Made by a program: the position numbers and the translations under genes. A stretch of 64,000 nucleotides of DNA. It comes from Sediminibacterium sp. FEMGT703S (GTDB lineage: Bacteria; Bacteroidota; Bacteroidia; Chitinophagales; Chitinophagaceae). The notes below the pieces were generated by a model, which saw only the letters and a list, made by a program, of their open reading frames with translations, searched no databases and was not told the DNA's origin. This document shows positions 18,850-26,535 of this stretch, piece after piece. The stretch lies in contig PGCO01000002.1 in the NCBI GenBank assembly GCA_002786355.1, positions 310,001 to 374,000 of the forward strand, read 5' to 3'. The first letter of the stretch is position 1, and the number at the start of each line of letters is the position of its first letter.

Positions 18850-18859
18850 CTATAGATGT
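18846..18859. promoter_or_regulatory. 14-bp perfect palindrome over the NHL gene start
   Basis: ACATCTATAGATGT is a perfect palindrome that includes the ATG at 18847-18849. If translation begins at the second Met (18825), the palindrome lies 20-35 bp upstream and could act as an operator. The function is inferred from symmetry only. Confidence 0.35.
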
Positions 18860-18881
18860 TCTAATTAAAATATAAAAAAAA

Positions 18882-19247
18882 CCATAAACCTCGTAAGCCG
18901 GATTCTGTTTCAACTCCATCATTTATCTGGCCGCAACATTACTGTTGCGATCTTGCTGCCTACCCTGGATAGCGTTCCAATAAATTGGAAACGAGAACGA
19001 GCCGCCCTCAAACAATCCTTTACATGGCATTACAGTACCCAAGGTTTACCCGCGGTAAGTGTTACCACCTACCACCGTGAGCTCTTACCTCACGTTTTCA
19101 TCTTTTCCACGTTTTACCATGGTAGTTATTTTCTGTGGCACTCTCTCTTTCCCAATAAATTGGGAAGCCGGCGCTTAACCGGTGGGTTGCTCTATACTGT
19201 CCGGACTTTCCTCCCCAACAAGTTGGAGCGATGGTTCGGGTTTATAG
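18882..19247 (-). ncRNA. rnpB: RNase P RNA, bacterial class A
   Basis: About 366 nt on the minus strand. It contains the conserved 5' segment GGGGAGGAAAGTCCGGACA (from about 19219 downward) and the conserved 3' segment AATCCGGCTTACGAGG. The ends were set by pairing of P1: CTATAAACC at the 5' end with GGTTTATGG at the 3' end. A run of seven T residues follows, so P1 plus the T tract probably terminates transcription. It is the catalytic RNA that trims tRNA 5' leaders. A TATCTTTA box about 10 nt upstream (19256-19263) is a possible -7 element. Confidence 0.96.
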
Positions 19248-19278
19248 TCAGATAAAGATACAGAAAGCTGTAATAGCG

Positions 19279-20304
19279 TTAATATTTAAAAAAAACTTGG
19301 GTTGCGCCAAAACCAAATCGGGAATCGTATTGATTATAAAAATGTTTTACTTCTCTTTTGGTTTTAAGCAATTCATGTACTTCTTCTCTTAGTTTGCCCG
19401 TACCCATACCATGAATTACAACCATATCCGCTTGACGATGGGCCACAGCAATGTCTAACCATTTCTCTAGTTCGGTTAATTGAAGTGTCAAAATTTCGAA
19501 GTTACTCATGGTTGAATGGGTATCTGTAAGCTTTTCTATATGCAAGTCAATGACAGAACGTGCAGGTGGTAAATATTCTCTTACTTTTCCTGCATCATAT
19601 ATTTTATATCCCTTTGCTCGCAAACTATCCAGTGGTAAAGTGTCTAAGGCTTTATCGGGATAGTCATTAAAAAGAGCGTACGAAAAAGTGGGCTCGTTGT
19701 TTTCTTTGAGTATTTCAATTTTTTGAAAAACCTGTTTGGGTTTTAGTTTTAATTGAACTTCGTAATGATCTGCCTTCCCTTTTTGTGGATTGAGTAAACT
19801 AAAATCAAATGAAAAGGAAGGGGTATCATTAACTGCTTCAAATTTAATATCGTGTAAATAAAAATCATGGAATGGTTGAATTTCATTTTTCAACGAAAAA
19901 AATTCCTCCCCATTAAAATATTGATGATATAAAAATTGATACCCTTGACTGGTTTTATTTACTAAATGTATTTTTAGTAACTCTACTATTTCGTCATTAA
20001 AATCATCTAACGCAAATTTGGGAATAAAAGACAACCATACTCCATCTGAAACCTTAATTTGATTGGGCTGTGGCTTTTCTTTTGGCAACTGATCTACATA
20101 AGTTTTAGTCTCAATTTTTTTAGACGGGATATTTTTTTTCTCTGTAAATCTTTTGAAATAAGGGAAGTCAATCTGATCCATATAAGCTGGAAACTTCACT
20201 CCTCTTACTTCAATCATCACCATTTTATCGTTGATGATTTCAATTACCTTACCCTCTTCATTGCTATGCAACACTAAAATATCATCCCCTATTTGGTACT
20301 TCAT
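19279..20304 (-). CDS. DUF2027-Smr domain protein (MutS2-type C-terminal nuclease domain)
   Basis: 341 residues. The N-terminal part starts MKYQIGDDILVLHSNEEGKV, a beta-barrel of the kind seen in DUF2027 proteins of Bacteroidota. The central DUF2027 region is at about 95-230. The C-terminal Smr domain runs from about 255 to 341: VIDLHIEKL (DLH motif), then VVIHGMGTGKLREEVHELL (HGxGxG motif), ending GFGATQVFFKY. Smr domains nick DNA or RNA. The cellular role in this family is not established. Its start overlaps the stop of the upstream permease gene by 4 bp (ATGA), indicating translational coupling. Confidence 0.9.
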   Translation of the reverse strand: MKYQIGDDILVLHSNEEGKVIEIINDKMVMIEVRGVKFPAYMDQIDFPYFKRFTEKKNIPSKKIETKTYVDQLPKEKPQPNQIKVSDGVWLSFIPKFALDDFNDEIVELLKIHLVNKTSQGYQFLYHQYFNGEEFFSLKNEIQPFHDFYLHDIKFEAVNDTPSFSFDFSLLNPQKGKADHYEVQLKLKPKQVFQKIEILKENNEPTFSYALFNDYPDKALDTLPLDSLRAKGYKIYDAGKVREYLPPARSVIDLHIEKLTDTHSTMSNFEILTLQLTELEKWLDIAVAHRQADMVVIHGMGTGKLREEVHELLKTKREVKHFYNQYDSRFGFGATQVFFKY

Positions 20305-21998
20305 GATTGAGCCAGTTTGCTTTTGTTTTTACCGTAAAAGAAATAAATAATTAACCCTAACGCCATCCATCCAAAAAACCACAACCAACTAATTGCAGGT
20401 ATTTCAATCATCAAGTACAAGCAACATAGCGCCCCTGCAACTGGAATAAATGAGTACGACCTAAGAAAACTAAATACAGCTGTTACGGTTGCAATCACCA
20501 TGAATACAAGGAACAATATTTCTTGAAATCCTTCATTGCCCATATTTACAAAAGCATCATTAATGCGTTGTCTAAACAAATAAGTAATCAGTAAAACAAT
20601 TGCTGGAATAATATATTTACCATTGATATAAGGAAGTTTAAACCCTTTTCTTCCAGCGCCCTCAGCCATTTTAGGCAATACCAACACACCAAAACAAACC
20701 AATACAAAAGCAAACAATGTTCCGATACTAGTAAGGTCGGTCATAAACCCACTACTGATGAATAAAGAGGGTATACCTACTAATAATCCGGTAACAATGG
20801 TTGAAAATGAAGGAGTCTGATATTTAGGATGTACTTGTGCAAATTTTTTAGGTAATAACCCATCCCTACTCATGCTCATCCAAATACGTGGTTGCCCCAT
20901 TTGAAAAACCAGTAAAACACTGGTAGTAGCAACTACTGCACTCACAGAAATCAAGTAACCAATTTTATTCATATTCAACTTATCAAAAACATAAGCCAAA
21001 GGATCATCTACTTTCAGTTCACTGTAATGCACCATTCCTGTTAAAACCAATGCCACAAGAATGTATAATACGGTACAAATTAATAAAGAGTACATCATTC
21101 CTTTTGGTAAATCTCTCTGTGGATCTTTACATTCTTCAGCAGTAGTAGAAATAGCATCAAATCCAATATAGGCATAGAAAACAGCAGAAACCCCTGCTAA
21201 GACACCTCCAAATCCATTTGGTAAAAATGGGGTCCAATTATTAGTATCAACATAGAAAAATCCAACAATAATGATTCCAATAATTACAGCTAATTTAAAT
21301 ATTACCATGATATTGGTACTTCGCTTACTTTCTTTAATACCTATATAAGCCAACCAAGTAATCATCATAACAATAAAAAATGCAGGAACATTTAAAATAA
21401 CTTTCCATGAACCAATCATAGGGGCATTCATAATAGCATCATAGCCCAATTTTGCATGCTTGGTCATCGTTTCAGGTGCTTCACCAGCAGCTAAAGCCTT
21501 CACTGCTTCTTCGTATCCTAATTGTGCATTGCTTGCATTCGTAGACAACCATCCTGGTAAATGAATATGAAAGCCTTCTAATAAATTATTAAAATAGCCG
21601 CTCCAACTAATGGCAACAACAATATTGCCAATAGCATATTCTAAAATAAGCGCCCAACCTATTATCCAAGCAACTACTTCACCAAAAGAAACATAGGCAT
21701 AAGTGTAAGCACTCCCAGAAATAGGAATTCTACTTGCAAACTCTGCATAACATAAAGCACTGAAGCCACAAGTGATTGCGGTAATCACAAACAAAATTGC
21801 AATCCCAGGCCCGCCATTGTATGCAGCGGATCCGATGGTAGAAAAGATGCCAGCACCAATAACAGCTGCAATCCCCATAAAAGTAAGGTCTTTAACGCCT
21901 AAAACTTTTTTAAGTCCACCGGCATGAGAATCACTTATACCAGCTGCAGCATCAGCAGTAATTTTATCTAATGATTTCTTTCTAAACAAAGAAGACAT
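20301..21998 (-). CDS. APC-superfamily amino acid permease (CAT-like)
   Basis: 565 residues with about 12-14 hydrophobic helices. The first helix carries the unwound substrate-binding motif IGAGIFSTIGSAAYNGGPG at about residue 45, followed by GFSALCYAEFASRIPISGSA, both typical of the cationic amino acid transporter branch. SAVFYAYIGFDAISTTAEEC in helix 6 is also characteristic. It should import amino acids by proton or cation coupling across the inner membrane. An insert of about 50 residues after helix 4 (roughly 145-200) is hydrophilic. It is coupled to the downstream Smr gene; the specific amino acid cannot be read from sequence. Confidence 0.93.
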   Translation of the reverse strand: MSSLFRKKSLDKITADAAAGISDSHAGGLKKVLGVKDLTFMGIAAVIGAGIFSTIGSAAYNGGPGIAILFVITAITCGFSALCYAEFASRIPISGSAYTYAYVSFGEVVAWIIGWALILEYAIGNIVVAISWSGYFNNLLEGFHIHLPGWLSTNASNAQLGYEEAVKALAAGEAPETMTKHAKLGYDAIMNAPMIGSWKVILNVPAFFIVMMITWLAYIGIKESKRSTNIMVIFKLAVIIGIIIVGFFYVDTNNWTPFLPNGFGGVLAGVSAVFYAYIGFDAISTTAEECKDPQRDLPKGMMYSLLICTVLYILVALVLTGMVHYSELKVDDPLAYVFDKLNMNKIGYLISVSAVVATTSVLLVFQMGQPRIWMSMSRDGLLPKKFAQVHPKYQTPSFSTIVTGLLVGIPSLFISSGFMTDLTSIGTLFAFVLVCFGVLVLPKMAEGAGRKGFKLPYINGKYIIPAIVLLITYLFRQRINDAFVNMGNEGFQEILFLVFMVIATVTAVFSFLRSYSFIPVAGALCCLYLMIEIPAISWLWFFGWMALGLIIYFFYGKNKSKLAQS

Positions 21999-22029
21999 GT
22001 ATAATTATTTTGGTAGGAAGATAAGCAAA

Positions 22030-22995
22030 TTAAACATCTCGTTGAATCAAGAAGTTAGCCAATTCTTTCAAGGGCAGTTTTCTGCTAGAAACAACCGCAA
22101 TATCTTCTAGGTGTTTCAAAGCAGTATTTAAGTAGTGTTCTTTTAAAGTATTAGCCCAAGCATCTACCCCACAAGCCTTATAAATAGATAATACTTTATC
22201 TACTTTTCCTGCAGACTGATCTTTCATTAATTGTATTAACTGATGACGCTGTTCTTCAGGAGCAACTTCAAGGGTATGCAATAACAAAAATGTTTTTTTG
22301 TTTTGGCGGATATCACCCCCCACTTCTTTACCAAATTTTTCAGGATCGCCAAAAGCATCTAAGTAGTCGTCTTGAATTTGAAAAGCAATCCCTAAATTCT
22401 TACCAAACTCGTATAAATGTCGGCAATTACCCTCGCTAGCACCACCAATGATGGCCCCCATTTCTAAACTAGCTGCCAGTAAAACAGAAGTTTTCAGGGT
22501 AATCATTTGAATATATTGATCAAGAGAAACCATGTCTTTTTGTTCAAAATCCATGTCTAACTGTTGACCTTCACAAACTTCTTTAGCAGTAGTATTAAAT
22601 ATGCGGAGAATCTTTTGCAAATAAGGACCATTCATCTTATTAATGTATTCATAAGACTTGATCATCATCACATCGCCCGCCAAAATAGCCGTGCTATTAT
22701 TATACTTCGTATGCACCGTTTCCATGCCCCGTCTTAAAGCAGCTGCGTCCATTATATCGTCATGGATTAATGTGAAATTGTGAAATAGCTCAACAGCAGT
22801 AGCTAATTGATATGCATCCCCATGAATTTCATTAAACAGTTCATTTCCCATTAAACATAAGATGGGTCTGATTCTTTTACCACCAATCGTTAAAAAATAA
22901 TTACAAGGATCATACAACGATGCAGGTTCACTATCAAAATGAGTTGCTGCAAACCCTTCACTAAACTTTGTTACTAATTCTTTAAATGAATACAT
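22030..22995 (-). CDS. Polyprenyl (farnesyl/geranylgeranyl-type) diphosphate synthase
   Basis: 321 residues, all-helical trans-prenyltransferase. The first aspartate-rich motif is LIHDDIMDAA at about residue 90 and the second is QIQDDYLDAFGDPEKFGKE at about 215. GGKRIRPILCLMG near residue 35 binds isopentenyl diphosphate. It condenses IPP with allylic diphosphates to make precursors for menaquinone side chains, undecaprenyl carrier or carotenoids. Chain length cannot be assigned with certainty; the residues before the first motif (TAVELFHNFTL) suggest a short- to medium-chain product. Its 5' end is divergent from the outer-membrane protein gene at 23106. Confidence 0.93.
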   Translation of the reverse strand: MYSFKELVTKFSEGFAATHFDSEPASLYDPCNYFLTIGGKRIRPILCLMGNELFNEIHGDAYQLATAVELFHNFTLIHDDIMDAAALRRGMETVHTKYNNSTAILAGDVMMIKSYEYINKMNGPYLQKILRIFNTTAKEVCEGQQLDMDFEQKDMVSLDQYIQMITLKTSVLLAASLEMGAIIGGASEGNCRHLYEFGKNLGIAFQIQDDYLDAFGDPEKFGKEVGGDIRQNKKTFLLLHTLEVAPEEQRHQLIQLMKDQSAGKVDKVLSIYKACGVDAWANTLKEHYLNTALKHLEDIAVVSSRKLPLKELANFLIQRDV

Positions 22996-23105
22996 ACTAC
23001 AAACCTAATTTAAAAAAAAGGGAACTACTCAGCAGCTTAACAATTTTTTTACTGATTCAGTTGATAATTGGCATGATTTTGTTGGGTAAAAATAAAACAA
23101 CGACT

Positions 23106-23582
23106 ATGAGAAGAGCACTTGCACTATTCGCCGCCATACTGATTGGGGGAACCATTTACGCTCAAAATAATGGAACGAGTTATCAAACAGCCTTGGGGGT
23201 AAAAATGTATCCAGGAGCTATTTCGGTAAAACATTTTGTTGCAAAAGACAAAGCCATTGAAGGTTTGGGCTATATTTCAGATGATGGATTTAGACTGACT
23301 GGTTTATATGAGCTCCACTTTCCCATCGCTGGTGCCGAAGGTTTACAGTGGTATGTAGGAGGTGGCGGACATATTGGAATATGGAGCAACAATTGGAAAA
23401 ACAGGTATCCAACAAGGCCTGGTGGACTGGCAATAGGAGTAGATGGTGTTTTAGGATTAGATTATAAGATTAAAGGAGCACCGCTCAACCTCAGTTTTGA
23501 TTGGCAGCCCTCCTTTAATATTATTGGATACAACTATTTTGAAGGCGGCTGGGGTGGCCTAGCCGTTCGTTATACTTTCTAA
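23106..23582 (+). CDS. Small outer-membrane beta-barrel protein
   Basis: 158 residues from ATG 23106, which begins an evident signal peptide (MRRALALFAAILIGGTIYAQ). An upstream in-frame ATG at 22986 would overlap the prenyl synthase gene and put 40 odd residues ahead of the signal. The rest alternates polar and hydrophobic residues with many Gly and aromatics (LQWYVGGGGHIGIWS, GWGGLAVRYTF) and ends in a C-terminal Phe, as outer-membrane barrels do. Function unknown. The 3' end overlaps the convergent gene at 23579 by 4 bp. Confidence 0.8.
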   Translation: MRRALALFAAILIGGTIYAQNNGTSYQTALGVKMYPGAISVKHFVAKDKAIEGLGYISDDGFRLTGLYELHFPIAGAEGLQWYVGGGGHIGIWSNNWKNRYPTRPGGLAIGVDGVLGLDYKIKGAPLNLSFDWQPSFNIIGYNYFEGGWGGLAVRYTF

Positions 23583-23989
23583 AAAAATAATTGAGACAGT
23601 AGATTGGCCGGGTCGTTTGTTGCTGGTTTTAAACCTAAAAACTTATTCATTTGGTTTTTCAACAAAATCCCGGTCAATTTAGATTTTAGCCCTTGAAATA
23701 TGCCCATTTGGCGTTGTGTATATTCTGCAGGATTGGTTTTTTGTTTCGCAATAATCTGTGCTTTTTGAGTTAAATACTCAGTGATTGCAGTAGTCACTTT
23801 AGGTTTTTGTGCAGCAGTAAGCACTAGCGCGGGGGATAATTTCCCCATAATTCCACTGGTTAAACTGTTCACATCAAAGCCTACAGCAGAAGTAGCTGCC
23901 TTCGCTTTATCTAATACATTTCCTAACTGCGCATTGGTCTCAATTGAAACAATTGCCAAAACGGCCAATAAAATGAATCCTTTTTTCAT
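23579..23989 (-). CDS. Secreted protein of unknown function
   Basis: 136 residues with a signal peptide (MKKGFILLAVLAIVSIETNA). The mature part is predicted helical (VLDKAKAATSAVGFDVNSLT, AAQKPKVTTAITEYLTQKAQ, FQGLKSKLTGILLKNQ) and has no cysteine. I do not recognise a family. It lies 5 bp downstream of ftsY and probably is the last gene of that operon. Its stop overlaps the stop region of the convergent gene ending at 23582. Confidence 0.75.
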   Translation of the reverse strand: MKKGFILLAVLAIVSIETNAQLGNVLDKAKAATSAVGFDVNSLTSGIMGKLSPALVLTAAQKPKVTTAITEYLTQKAQIIAKQKTNPAEYTQRQMGIFQGLKSKLTGILLKNQMNKFLGLKPATNDPANLLSQLFF

Positions 23990-23994
23990 AATGA

Positions 23995-24957
23995 TTATTT
24001 TTGAATAGAAAATAATGTGTCAACAAAAGCTTCTTTATTAAAGAGGAGTAAATCTTCAACTTTTTCACCTACTCCAATATATTTTACAGGAATACTGAAT
24101 TGATCTGCAATAGCCAGTACAACCCCGCCCTTTGCCGTACCATCTAATTTAGTGATGGCTAAGGCCGTAACATTGGTTGTAGCAGTAAAATGGCGTGCTT
24201 GTTCTACAGCATTTTGACCAGTAGAACCATCTAAAACCAATAAAACTTCATGCGGACCATCAGGAACAACTTTTTGAATTACCCGTTTAATTTTGTTCAA
24301 TTCATCCATTAAATGAGCTTTATTGTGTAAACGACCTGCAGTATCAATAATAACGATATCCGCATTTTTAGCAACGGCACTGGCCACTGTATCATATGCC
24401 ACTGCACTAGGATCTGAGCCCATAGCTTGCTTTACAATCGGCACCCCCACTCGTTCACTCCAAATGGTCAATTGGTCTACAGCAGCAGCTCTAAATGTAT
24501 CTGCCGCCCCAAGAATAACTGAATTACCTGCTGCTTTAAAGCGGGAAGCCAGCTTACCAATAGTTGTTGTTTTACCTACACCATTTACCCCCACTACCAA
24601 TATGATATACGGCTTTTTACCTTCAGGTGCAGTAAATCCAATTAGAGAATCCGCAGGTGCATCTACTAAAACTGATGCAATTTCTTCTTGAAGTATCTTA
24701 TTTAACTCGCTAGTACTAAGGTACTTATCAGTTTTTGCTCTTTGTTCAATTTGTTTGATAATCTTTAAGGTAGTTTCAACCCCAACATCTGCACCAATCA
24801 ATGCTTCTTCTAAATTATCCAGCACTTCATCGTCGATGGTGGTTTTACCAACAATTGCTTTGGTTATTTTAGACAAAAATCCTTCCTTGGTTTTTTGTAG
24901 CCCTTGGTCAAGACTTTCTTTCTCTTTTTTACCAAATAATTTATCGAAAAAACCCAT
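23995..24957 (-). CDS. ftsY: Signal recognition particle receptor FtsY
   Basis: 320 residues: a short helical N-domain (about 1-100) and the SRP GTPase G-domain. Visible motifs are GVNGVGKTTTIGKLASRF (G1), DTFRAAAVDQL (insertion box), VIIDTAGRLHN (G3), ALAITKLDGTAKGG (G4) and YIGVGEKVEDL (G5). The long acidic A-domain of enterobacterial FtsY is absent, as is usual outside Proteobacteria. It docks SRP-ribosome complexes at the membrane. It is downstream of rpmB-rpmG-DUF4295, the standard Bacteroidota order. Confidence 0.98.
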   Translation of the reverse strand: MGFFDKLFGKKEKESLDQGLQKTKEGFLSKITKAIVGKTTIDDEVLDNLEEALIGADVGVETTLKIIKQIEQRAKTDKYLSTSELNKILQEEIASVLVDAPADSLIGFTAPEGKKPYIILVVGVNGVGKTTTIGKLASRFKAAGNSVILGAADTFRAAAVDQLTIWSERVGVPIVKQAMGSDPSAVAYDTVASAVAKNADIVIIDTAGRLHNKAHLMDELNKIKRVIQKVVPDGPHEVLLVLDGSTGQNAVEQARHFTATTNVTALAITKLDGTAKGGVVLAIADQFSIPVKYIGVGEKVEDLLLFNKEAFVDTLFSIQK

Positions 24958-24982
24958 AGTTCAAGTATTTATGGTTTAATAC

Positions 24983-25015
24983 AAAAAAGCCTCCGACGAT
25001 GATGAGGGAAGCTTT
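24983..25015 (-). terminator. Intrinsic terminator after the ribosomal protein genes
   Basis: Minus strand: AAAGCTTCC, 12-nt loop, GGAGGCTTT and a T tract. The 9-bp stem has one G-T wobble. It lies between DUF4295 and ftsY, so ftsY may receive only partial read-through. Confidence 0.8.
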
Positions 25016-25036
25016 AAGATTATTAACAGCAAAAGA

Positions 25037-25210
25037 CTACTTGGTTGAGATAAACTCGTTTACCTTGTCTTTGTGTATGATTTGTTCTTTGAAAGTATAT
25101 GCACCAGTTTTAGGGCTACGAACGGCCTTAATTACTTTGGTCCAGTTCTTTGCTTCAGCTGCTGCTTTTAAGTCTTTTACCTTCGCGTTTTTGGAAGCTA
25201 CTTTAGCCAT
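25037..25210 (-). CDS. DUF4295 small basic protein of the L28/L33 cluster
   Basis: 57 residues, beginning MAKVASKNAKVKDLKAAAEA and ending KVNEFISTK. It is Lys-rich with the family-like SPKTGAYTFKEQIIHKDKV. In Bacteroidota a protein of this family regularly follows rpmG and precedes ftsY, and the same order is seen here (2 bp after rpmG). The size, charge and position suggest a ribosome-associated protein, but its function is not established. Confidence 0.9.
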   Translation of the reverse strand: MAKVASKNAKVKDLKAAAEAKNWTKVIKAVRSPKTGAYTFKEQIIHKDKVNEFISTK

Positions 25211-25212
25211 GA

Positions 25213-25395
25213 TTATTTGATTTCTTTATGAACGGTTACTTTTTTCAAAATTGGGTTGAATTTCTTCAATTCAATACGCTCAGGCGTATTTTTCTTATTC
25301 TTGGTGGTAATATAACGACTTGTACCTGCCTGACCGCTGGTCTTATGCTCAGTACACTCTAATATTACTTGGACCCTGTTACCTTTCTTTGCCAT
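25213..25395 (-). CDS. rpmG: 50S ribosomal protein L33
   Basis: 60 residues: [38 protein letters not shown] and [15 protein letters not shown] match L33. Like most L33 proteins of this phylum it has only one Cys (ILECTEH), so it is the zinc-free type. It follows rpmB by 24 bp. Confidence 0.98.
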   Translation of the reverse strand: MAKKGNRVQVILECTEHKTSGQAGTSRYITTKNKKNTPERIELKKFNPILKKVTVHKEIK

Positions 25396-25419
25396 TTTGT
25401 AGGTAGTTTACTTGTTTAG

Positions 25420-25656
25420 TTAGATTTTAGCGCCGTTGGCTCTCATTTCTTTGATTACTGTACTAAGACCATTCTTATTAATGGTTCTGAGAGCGTCAGT
25501 AGACACTTTCATAGTTACCCAACGGTCTTCTTCTGCAAAGAAGAAACGCTTTTTTTGCAAATTAGGTAAGAAACGACGCTTGGTTTTAATGTTTGAGTGA
25601 GAAACACTGTTACCAACTATTGGCTTTTTACCGGTTATCTGACATACTCTTGCCAT
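25420..25656 (-). CDS. rpmB: 50S ribosomal protein L28
   Basis: 78 residues: [40 protein letters not shown] and [20 protein letters not shown] match L28. Only a single Cys is present, so no zinc ribbon is expected. First gene of the rpmB-rpmG-DUF4295 unit, with a strong promoter just upstream. Confidence 0.98.
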   Translation of the reverse strand: MARVCQITGKKPIVGNSVSHSNIKTKRRFLPNLQKKRFFFAEEDRWVTMKVSTDALRTINKNGLSTVIKEMRANGAKI

Positions 25657-25690
25657 GACTCAAATGTTTTTTTCCGATTTTTTCGGACGG

Positions 25691-25720
25691 CAAAGGTAAG
25701 TAAATCCACCAAAATAACAA
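25691..25720 (-). promoter_or_regulatory. Promoter of rpmB operon
   Basis: Minus strand TTG (25718-25720), 19 nt, then TACCTTTG (25691-25698). This matches the Bacteroidota consensus of TTG-N19-TAnnTTTG exactly, about 35 bp before the rpmB start. Confidence 0.8.
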
Positions 25721-25994
25721 GCGTAAAATGGTTTTTTTCGATTTTTTTTTCAAAATCAACCCTAAGAGCGCTTTTCAGCAACCTTTTATCAAGTGTGAAA
25801 ATAGCATTAACAATTCTCATCACAGCAAAATACCCCTTAACATTTCTTGAACAAATTGCCTGAAAACAGCTACAGTAGCCAATTTCAGCGACTTATACAA
25901 AAAGCTGTTCACCGCCTGTCTTACCATTCATCTAAATGCCCCCTATTGCAATGTAACCTATCACAATTGACTTCGTCTGATATATACAAGCAAG
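25721..25994. other. Intergenic region with no recognised feature
   Basis: Between the divergent promoters of rpmB and the gene at 26040. It is AT-rich with homopolymer runs near 25735-25750. I see no RNA gene, repeat, or open frame with coding character. Confidence 0.6.
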
Positions 25995-26002
25995 TAGTTT
26001 TG
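25995..26002 (+). promoter_or_regulatory. Putative -7 box of the PepSY-like gene
   Basis: TAGTTTTG fits TAnnTTTG, 37 bp before the ATG at 26040. No good TTG lies at the expected -33 distance; the nearest is 25 nt upstream. Confidence 0.45.
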
Positions 26003-26039
26003 ACTTGTAAATATTAAAAAACAAACAAAAAATAAAGAA

Positions 26040-26477
26040 ATGAAAAAGATTTTAATTGCAGCAGCCATTTTATTAAGTACCAGCAGTTTTGCTACTACAA
26101 ACAATGATTTGAATGACAAAGGGAACCTAAAAAGTTTATTAGGAAAAGTTTCAAGCGTACAGTGGAAATCTGCCGCCAATTATGAAAAAGCCAGTGTTTT
26201 AGTAGAGGAACAAAAAGTGGATGTTTATTACAATACAAATGGGGATTTAATTGGTACGACCCGTTACCAAGATTTTGATAAACTTCCCAAAAACGCCCTT
26301 AAAACAATTACGAAAAATTATACCTATCCTGAATACAGTTTACAAGAATGCATCTCGTTTGTAGACAGCTCAAATGAAAAGACTTATTATGTATCAATGG
26401 TAAGCGAGAACAGTTACCTTGTTTTGGCAATTACAGAGTACGGAGAAGTAAACGTTTTTGCAAATAATAAAAAATAG
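26040..26477 (+). CDS. Periplasmic PepSY-like (BLIP-like) protein
   Basis: 145 residues with a signal peptide (MKKILIAAAILLSTSSFA). The mature part has the pattern of PepSY-like beta-lactamase-inhibitor-type proteins (PF11396): VQWKSAANYEKASVLVEE, KVDVYYNTNGDLIGTTRYQD, LPKNALKTITKNYTYPEYSL, then strand-rich YYVSMVSEN and GEVNVFANN. Such proteins are common in Bacteroidota and are thought to bind or inhibit partners in the periplasm, with no firm role. It is a single gene with its own terminator. Confidence 0.8.
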   Translation: MKKILIAAAILLSTSSFATTNNDLNDKGNLKSLLGKVSSVQWKSAANYEKASVLVEEQKVDVYYNTNGDLIGTTRYQDFDKLPKNALKTITKNYTYPEYSLQECISFVDSSNEKTYYVSMVSENSYLVLAITEYGEVNVFANNKK

Positions 26478-26505
26478 CTCACTAGCAATTTGGTTTAAGA
26501 AGAGA

Positions 26506-26535
26506 GGCCGCACCCGAAAGGGGGCGGCTTTTTAT
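26506..26535 (+). terminator. Intrinsic terminator
   Basis: GCCGCACCC, GAAA tetraloop, GGGGGCGGC and then TTTTTAT. The stem has 9 positions with one mismatch. It ends the PepSY-like gene and overlaps the stop of the convergent anmK gene. Confidence 0.88.

Noticed and set aside
18953-19255. Plus-strand open frame of 100 codons
   Set aside because: It is antisense to RNase P RNA; the reading frame is a by-product of the structured RNA gene.
24323-24691. Plus-strand open frame of 122 codons
   Set aside because: It is a shadow of ftsY; the minus frame has clear GTPase motifs.
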